The notes beneath the pieces were generated by a model. The model had not been told where the DNA came from and did not search any database. It was given only the letters and a program-made list of their open reading frames with translations. From positions 20,788-84,787 of the forward strand of contig JAJPJF010000177.1 in the NCBI GenBank assembly GCA_021324415.1: 64,000 nucleotides of DNA, read 5' to 3'. The translations under genes were made by a program, and so were the position numbers. Origin of the DNA: Nostocales cyanobacterium Centralia_MAG_434. Its GTDB lineage: Bacteria > Cyanobacteriota > Cyanobacteriia > Cyanobacteriales > Nostocaceae. Shown here piece by piece: positions 59,135 through 64,000 of this stretch. Each line of letters begins with the position of its first letter. Position 1 is the first letter of the stretch.

Positions 59135-59599
59135 ATGAAAGCTCTAAGCATTTTAGCCACAGTATTTTTCTTCACTAGCGCAATACCTAGCTTTGCTTAT
59201 CCTAGCAATGATCAGATCTGGAGGTGGGAGCAAAAGAACCTTAAAATTTCTGATATTAAATTCGACCCTGAATTCCTCATCGTGTCAGTACCAGTTGAAG
59301 ATACTCAGGGTAGTAAATTTGAATTTGTTATACAGTGTGGGAACAACCCAAATTTTTACTACAAGCAATTGGCATTGCAAAGCAAGGCTGAAAGTATGGG
59401 AGCAGATAAAGAATTGGTGACAAAGCTTTGTACCGAAGCCTTTGAAGTGAGGGATGTCTATATCCGCCAGTTACTTTCTCATGAAACCTGTAAGCGAATA
59501 AATTGGCAATATGGTATTAGCAGCATTCCTGTTTCTCTATATGGCAATATTGCCAGAAAAAAAGATCACAACCGTAATGGATTTGCTTGTGATTTATGA
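59135..59599 (+). CDS. Secreted protein with Excalibur-like C-terminus
   Basis: A 154-residue protein. MKALSILATVFFFTSAIPSF is a signal peptide, cleavage likely after SFA near residue 21. The mature part has four cysteines and ends KKDHNRNGFACDL, resembling the Excalibur calcium-binding motif (DxDxDGxxCE) in which acidic residues are partly replaced by Asn/His. The function is unknown; such motifs occur in secreted or surface nucleases and other exported proteins. The ATG at 59135 is preferred to an in-frame TTG at 59120. It is divergent from the FAD-domain gene. Confidence 0.75.
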   Translation: MKALSILATVFFFTSAIPSFAYPSNDQIWRWEQKNLKISDIKFDPEFLIVSVPVEDTQGSKFEFVIQCGNNPNFYYKQLALQSKAESMGADKELVTKLCTEAFEVRDVYIRQLLSHETCKRINWQYGISSIPVSLYGNIARKKDHNRNGFACDL

Positions 59600-59702
59600 T
59601 ATGAGTAAGCAGGTCACTAGCCAAGGCTCGGAATCTTCTCAAGGTCATAGCTTAAGAGGACAAATGACCAACGACTCACGATAGCCACAACTCAGGAAAA
59701 TC

Positions 59703-60869
59703 ATGTCCCAACGCCCTATATATTTAGACTGTCACGCAACTACACCTGTAGATGAACGGGTCGTTGCGGCAATGTTACCTTACTTTACTGAAAATTTTGG
59801 GAATCCATCTAGCTTCAGTCATGTTTATGGCTGGGAAGCAGAAGCAGCTGTCAAACAAGCACGAAACACATTAGCAAATGCAATCAACTCTACACCAGAA
59901 GAAATTGTCTTTACGAGTGGTGCGACAGAAGCGAATAATTTGGCTATCAAAGGCGTTGCGGAAGCTTATTTTCAAAAAGGACAGCATATTATTACTGTTG
60001 CTACTGAACATAATGCAGTTCTCGATCCCTGTAAGTATTTGAAATCTCTCGGGTTTGAAATCACAATACTTCCAGTCCAACGAGACGGGCTCATTGATCT
60101 AACTGAGTTGGAAAAAGCTTTTCGTCCTGAGACAATTCTGGTTTCAGTTATGGCTGCTAATAATGAAATTGGTGTGTTGCAGTCATTGACAGAAATAGGG
60201 GTAAAATGTCGTGATGCAGGTATCCTTTTCCATACCGACGCTGCACAAGCCATTGGCAAGATACCTCTTGATGTGCAAGCTATGAATATTGACATTATGT
60301 CTTTAACAGCACATAAGGTATACGGTCCTAAGGGTATTGGTGCGCTGTATGTCCGTCGTCGGAACCCTAGAGTACAATTGGCTCCTCAGCTACACGGCGG
60401 TGGACATGAACGCGGAATGCGCTCTGGTACTTTGTATACACCGCAAATTGTTGGATTTAGTAAGGCGGTTGAGATAGCTTTACAAGAATACAGTGCAGAA
60501 ACTCAACGGCTTACTCAACTCAGACAAAGATTGTGGGAGCAAATCAAGCAGATAGAGGGTATTCATCTCAATGGACATCCTACCCAAAGATTACCAGGAA
60601 ATTTAAATATCAGTGTTGAGGGAGTGGATGGATCTGCCTTGCTTTTAGGATTGCAGTCCGTGATGGCAGTATCTTCCGGCTCAGCTTGTACTTCAGCAAC
60701 AACTACACCCTCCCATGTTCTTACAGCATTAGGACATCCTGAGCAATTAGCTTACGCATCAATACGGTTTGGGATAGGTCGCTTTAACACTGTTGAGGAG
60801 ATTGATACGGTAGCAGCACATGTTGTTGCGACTATTCAAGGCTTGCGCAAGCAGAAAACATTGGTTTGA
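59703..60869 (+). CDS. Cysteine desulfurase (IscS/NifS type)
   Basis: A 388-residue PLP enzyme that supplies sulfur from cysteine for Fe-S cluster assembly and other thio-compounds. The start YLDCHATTPVDERV, the ATEHNAVLDP motif (about residue 103), the PLP lysine in SLTAHKVYGPKGIGAL (about 205), GGGHERGMRSGT, and the catalytic cysteine in VSSGSACTSATTTPSHVL (about 327) are all present. Length is typical of IscS/NifS. The gene stands alone; a stand-alone Nfu gene lies about 7.6 kb away. Symbol withheld, since paralogues are common in cyanobacteria. Confidence 0.93.
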   Translation: MSQRPIYLDCHATTPVDERVVAAMLPYFTENFGNPSSFSHVYGWEAEAAVKQARNTLANAINSTPEEIVFTSGATEANNLAIKGVAEAYFQKGQHIITVATEHNAVLDPCKYLKSLGFEITILPVQRDGLIDLTELEKAFRPETILVSVMAANNEIGVLQSLTEIGVKCRDAGILFHTDAAQAIGKIPLDVQAMNIDIMSLTAHKVYGPKGIGALYVRRRNPRVQLAPQLHGGGHERGMRSGTLYTPQIVGFSKAVEIALQEYSAETQRLTQLRQRLWEQIKQIEGIHLNGHPTQRLPGNLNISVEGVDGSALLLGLQSVMAVSSGSACTSATTTPSHVLTALGHPEQLAYASIRFGIGRFNTVEEIDTVAAHVVATIQGLRKQKTLV

Positions 60870-60889
60870 GATAATTTCTAATAGACAGA

Positions 60890-62179
60890 CTATCTACCCT
60901 GACTCAATGCTTCTAGCAAAGTCTTTATGGCTTGCTCTTTTTGTGGATCTGCACCTTGAGTGTATTCAAATGAGAATGGAACTTGGATGTCTGGTGTAAC
61001 ACCTTTGCCTTCTAACCTCTGTTGATCATTAAGTAGCACGTTTGCAACTGCTAAGTAAAGTAAACTACCATCATCCATCAAAAAAGGACTCCCAGCAAGT
61101 ACTGCACCTGCGGTTTTGGAACCGACTAAGGGTCCAATTTTATGTTGCTGAAAACCAAACGCCACAATCTCTTTACTACTTCTGCTACCTTCATTTACCA
61201 ACATAACTACAGGCTTTTTCCATTGAGAGATATAACTATATTTCTTGCCGTTACGGGAAATACTAGTTACCTTTGGGCCTGTCTGGGCAGTAAATATGTT
61301 GAGATAATCGATATCTCCTCCACCCCAGCCATCTCTAAGATCTAAAATCAGTCCGTCTGCTTCTTTAAGGCGACCATAAATCAAGTCCTCCTGAAGTTGC
61401 TGGTGATTGGGGTCAGCAGCATTTGACCAAATATGAACATAGCCAATTTTTTTATCTTGCCGTGGAATAACTTGAACACTTGCTCTTTGCGCATCTAAAA
61501 ACATCGTGGTTGGGTCCAGCATTTTTGGTGCGATCGCGATTTCTTTGCGACTATTAGGATCAGCGGAAGACTGAATCAATAACTGGACTTTTTTATTAGC
61601 TTTGCCTGCAAAAGATTGTATTGGTTGGTATGGACGACCATCCACACTAAGCAGCTGATCTCCCACTTTTAGCCCAGCTTCTGCAGCCGGACTGCCATCG
61701 AGAATAGCACTGACAAAGGTTTTGCCATTCACCTTTTTAGTAAAAAAGCCTATTCCACTGTATGAGATCTTGCCATTTGGGAAGAACTTTTTTAACTGTT
61801 TCTGTAACTTAATATTTCCTGGCTCAAAAATGCCCAATAGCTGATAGTACGCTGGCTCATCCTGAGTGTAAAAGTGAGTATGAGAGCTTTTTAATTCAGC
61901 AAGCATTTGATTGATAACCACAGCAACATCTCGGCTAGACTTGGTCTGTGCTGCTTGCTTCTGATACTTTTCCCTTACTGCTTTCCAGTCTACGCCATGA
62001 AAGCTTGGGTCGTAAAAATGGTCATTGACTGTCTGCCAAGCGTGTTCAAAGACTTTAGTCTCAGGTGTTGCCAGTATCTTAGGCAGTGGTGATATCAACC
62101 ACAGGAGGAGCAAAACTGAAAAGCTCATCAGCATTGCTATTGCTAACCCACGTAGTTGAGGGAGTCTTAGTCTTTTCAT
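60890..62179 (-). CDS. S41 family peptidase (C-terminal processing type)
   Basis: A 429-residue peptidase. A single N-terminal membrane anchor or signal (about residues 14-33, AIAMLMSFSVLLLLWLISPL) suggests a periplasmic or lumenal location. A PDZ domain is at about 155-225 (SPAAEAGLKVGDQLLSVDGRPYQPI). The S41 domain has ADGLILDLRDGWGGGDIDYL and the Ser-Lys dyad region LVNEGSRSSKEIVAFGFQ...VGSKTAGAVL. This is the tail-specific protease family; the catalytic Ser context (SRSSKE) differs from the usual SASASE. The ATG at 62179 has GGAGA upstream and is preferred to a TTG at 62194. Confidence 0.9.
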   Translation of the reverse strand: MKRLRLPQLRGLAIAMLMSFSVLLLLWLISPLPKILATPETKVFEHAWQTVNDHFYDPSFHGVDWKAVREKYQKQAAQTKSSRDVAVVINQMLAELKSSHTHFYTQDEPAYYQLLGIFEPGNIKLQKQLKKFFPNGKISYSGIGFFTKKVNGKTFVSAILDGSPAAEAGLKVGDQLLSVDGRPYQPIQSFAGKANKKVQLLIQSSADPNSRKEIAIAPKMLDPTTMFLDAQRASVQVIPRQDKKIGYVHIWSNAADPNHQQLQEDLIYGRLKEADGLILDLRDGWGGGDIDYLNIFTAQTGPKVTSISRNGKKYSYISQWKKPVVMLVNEGSRSSKEIVAFGFQQHKIGPLVGSKTAGAVLAGSPFLMDDGSLLYLAVANVLLNDQQRLEGKGVTPDIQVPFSFEYTQGADPQKEQAIKTLLEALSQGR

Positions 62180-62194
62180 ATTGCTCTCCGTCAA

Positions 62195-62456
62195 AACCTA
62201 CCTAGAATGGTCTGTTTATATTAAGTTTAAAAAAAAAGGCTACAAAAATGATTAAGCAGACTGATAGAAACAATACATCTGTCTTCGAGCAGTTGCAGGG
62301 AATTGAGGGCGAATAATAACTTATTCCACGTGCTCTTTAGGGATGGTGTTTGTCCTCTTGTCTTTCCTGGTCATTGATCATTTTTATGACACACATGAAA
62401 ATGACAAATGACGCGACATGCTACCTCTTGAAGGCATAATCAAAATTGGTTTAATC
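62195..62456. other. Intergenic, promoter region
   Basis: About 260 bases between divergent genes. Nothing coding or structural was recognised. Confidence 0.4.
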
Positions 62457-63875
62457 ATGTCCCACCCAATAGAAGTCCGCAACCCTCGCACTGGCAAATA
62501 TGACTATGTGATTATACCGCCGCCTTCAAAGCTGCTGGCACAATTGTGTAACAGGTTACGTAGATCTCAAGTTCGCTGGCATCAACTAGAACTAGAGGGA
62601 CGAATTGCAGCCCTACAACAATGGAAACAAGCTATATTGTCAAGGCGCGATAAATTGACTGAAGCATTGGTGAGTGATACAGGAAGATTGTCTATATCGG
62701 TACTAGAAATTGACTCGTTCCTCTCCAGTATTGATCGCTGGTGCAAATTAGCACCGGAGTTGCTACAAGAATCTGAAACAGACACAGCAATTGAATTCAT
62801 TCATTTGCAACAAACAGGGGTTCCTTATCCTCTAGTTGGGGTTATTAGCCCTTGGAATTTTCCCTTATTACTCTCAACAATTGATGCAATTCCAGGATTG
62901 TTAGCGGGTTGTGCTGTTGTTATCAAGCCAAGTGAATTTGCTCCCCGCTTTATGGCACCTCTATTAACAGCAATCAATTCTGTGCCAGTACTACGTGATG
63001 TCTTAACTTTTATTGAGGGGTCAGGCGAAACGGGGGCTGAATTGATTGAACATGTTGATCTCATTTGCTTTACCGGAAGTGTAGCTACGGGACGAAAAGT
63101 GGCAGAAGCTGCAGCAAAACGCTTTATTCCAGCGTTTTTGGAATTGGGAGGAAAAGATCCAGCAATTGTTTTATCTTCAGCCAATTTGGATTTAGCAACC
63201 TCAGCAATTTTGTGGGGTTCAGTTGTTAACACAGGACAGTCATGTCTCTCTATAGAGCGGATTTATGTTGCTGAGCCTATATTTGAAGAGTTTGTAGAAC
63301 AACTGGTAGCCAAAGCTCAATATCTGCAGCTAGCCCATCCTACGGTTGAAAGCGGAGATATTGGTCCGATTATTGCAGAAAAGCAGGCAGCAATCATTCG
63401 TGATCATTTGCTAGACGCATTGTCTAAGAGAGCAGCGATTCACTGTGGTGGAGACGTTGAGGAATATGGTGGTGGTTGGTGGTGTCGTCCCACAGTTCTC
63501 ACAGCTGTTGATCATTCCATGAAAGTGATGACTGAAGAGACCTTTGGACCAATTATGCCTGTGATGTCTTTTGCGACGGTTGAGGAAGCAATAAATTTAG
63601 CAAATGACTCAATTTATGGATTGAGTGCTGCTGTTTTTGCAGGATCGGAACAAGAGGCTTTGGCCGTCGCCCGCCAGATAGATGCAGGTGCTATTAGTAT
63701 TAATGATGCTGCTCTCACCGCTATTATGTACGAGGGAGAAAAGAATTCATTCAAATTCTCTGGTATGGGTGGGTCACGCATGGGACCATCAGCAATCAAA
63801 CGGTTCATACGAAAAAAAGCTTTTTTAATTAAAACAAAATCTATTAGCGATCCTTGGTGGTTTCAGGAGAAATAG
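62457..63875 (+). CDS. Aldehyde dehydrogenase family protein
   Basis: A 472-residue NAD(P)-dependent aldehyde dehydrogenase. Motifs: the coenzyme-binding PWNFPLLLSTIDAIPGLLAGC (about residue 135), IKPSEFAPR, FTGSVATGRKVAEAA, catalytic Glu in LELGGKDPAI (about 229), catalytic Cys in NTGQSCLSIERIYV (about 263), and EETFGPIMPVMSF. The C-terminus resembles the long-chain/aromatic aldehyde group. The frame is open to an ATG at 62418, but MSHPIEVRNPRTGKYDYVI from 62457 looks like the family start. Substrate is unknown. It is a single-gene unit. Confidence 0.92.
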   Translation: MSHPIEVRNPRTGKYDYVIIPPPSKLLAQLCNRLRRSQVRWHQLELEGRIAALQQWKQAILSRRDKLTEALVSDTGRLSISVLEIDSFLSSIDRWCKLAPELLQESETDTAIEFIHLQQTGVPYPLVGVISPWNFPLLLSTIDAIPGLLAGCAVVIKPSEFAPRFMAPLLTAINSVPVLRDVLTFIEGSGETGAELIEHVDLICFTGSVATGRKVAEAAAKRFIPAFLELGGKDPAIVLSSANLDLATSAILWGSVVNTGQSCLSIERIYVAEPIFEEFVEQLVAKAQYLQLAHPTVESGDIGPIIAEKQAAIIRDHLLDALSKRAAIHCGGDVEEYGGGWWCRPTVLTAVDHSMKVMTEETFGPIMPVMSFATVEEAINLANDSIYGLSAAVFAGSEQEALAVARQIDAGAISINDAALTAIMYEGEKNSFKFSGMGGSRMGPSAIKRFIRKKAFLIKTKSISDPWWFQEK

Positions 63876-63956
63876 GGCATGGGGCATGGGATACAACTTG
63901 ATAGAGGGTAAAGTTCTGATTGATGGCAAGGTACAAGTTTAAGAGAAGCAAGCAGC

Positions 63957-64000
63957 ATGTCAGATAATTTTGATACAACCGAATCATTTCGTGCATTAGC
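63957..64000 (+). CDS. Start of a further gene, cut by window end
   Basis: ATG at 63957 opens a frame MSDNFDTTESFRAL that runs off the window after 14 codons. Its composition looks coding, but it is too short to identify. AAGAGAAG lies about 12 bases upstream as a possible ribosome-binding site. Confidence 0.45.
   Translation, partial: MSDNFDTTESFRAL

Overview
The window reads as chromosomal DNA of a filamentous cyanobacterium, most likely Nostocales. The evidence is the many GCGATCGC (HIP1) octamers on both strands, photosynthesis-linked genes (psb30, a DUF92/VTE6-type phytyl phosphate kinase), cyanobacteria-specific families (DUF2808, DUF3386, half-size UPF0016 manganese transporters, pentapeptide and TPR proteins, GAF/PAS hybrid kinases), and abundant short tandem repeats between genes. 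No rRNA, tRNA, CRISPR array or prophage was recognised.

Layout. 1-5.3 kb: a partial Hsp70-like gene cut by the window edge, small hypothetical and pentapeptide genes, a PhzF-like isomerase, a SirB1-type transglutaminase/TPR protein and an SRPBCC protein. 5.5-10.7 kb: cysH, an SbcD-like nuclease, a KimA-type potassium/amino-acid permease and a short-chain dehydrogenase. 10.9-17.2 kb: recJ, a 40-residue psb30 gene, a YkgJ-type cysteine-cluster protein, a pair of half-size Mn transporters, an aquaporin and two small membrane or secreted proteins. 17.6-27.1 kb: a giant hybrid histidine kinase, a convergent ABC1 kinase and recN. 27.1-31.2 kb: pstSCAB on the minus strand behind a candidate Pho box. 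31.5-37.1 kb: a hypothetical gene, ubiD, a nuclease-like/TPR fusion with a Uma2 remnant, an aldo/keto reductase and a small secreted His/Tyr-rich protein. 37.2-39.1 kb: pepE interrupted by an IS630-type element. 39.2-48.4 kb: two subtilases, the DUF92 gene, a parvulin-like protein overlapping an ABC exporter with an inactive C39-like domain, and a lipase-like hydrolase. 48.8-64 kb: a Lys/Ala-rich protein, a GH57 enzyme, an Nfu scaffold, DUF3386, a GAF kinase, a ribbon-helix-helix protein, lepA, a two-gene photolyase-like locus, a secreted Excalibur-like protein, a cysteine desulfurase, an S41 peptidase, an aldehyde dehydrogenase and the first codons of another gene.

Functional links. pstSCAB forms a phosphate uptake system. 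The parvulin-like protein and ABC exporter form a translationally coupled export pair that could serve nearby leaderless proteins such as the subtilases, which is inference. Nfu and cysteine desulfurase both belong to Fe-S assembly but are about 7.6 kb apart. recJ, recN, sbcD and the photolyase halves are repair genes scattered through the window.

Most notable observations: (1) pepE is split by a 1172-bp IS630-type element at a TA dinucleotide, and its missing N-terminus can be read on the far side of the element; (2) short intergenic repeats have entered coding sequence in frame in recJ, the hybrid kinase and probably the DUF92 gene; (3) two distant genes share a short C-terminal motif (FLxMAxQVK) and an amphipathic N-terminus, suggesting an undescribed family; (4) a photolyase-like protein is encoded as two separate genes; (5) remnants of Uma2 and Rpn-type nuclease genes persist. 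No clearly new multi-gene defence or biosynthetic system was found; most of the window is ordinary core genome with repeat invasion.
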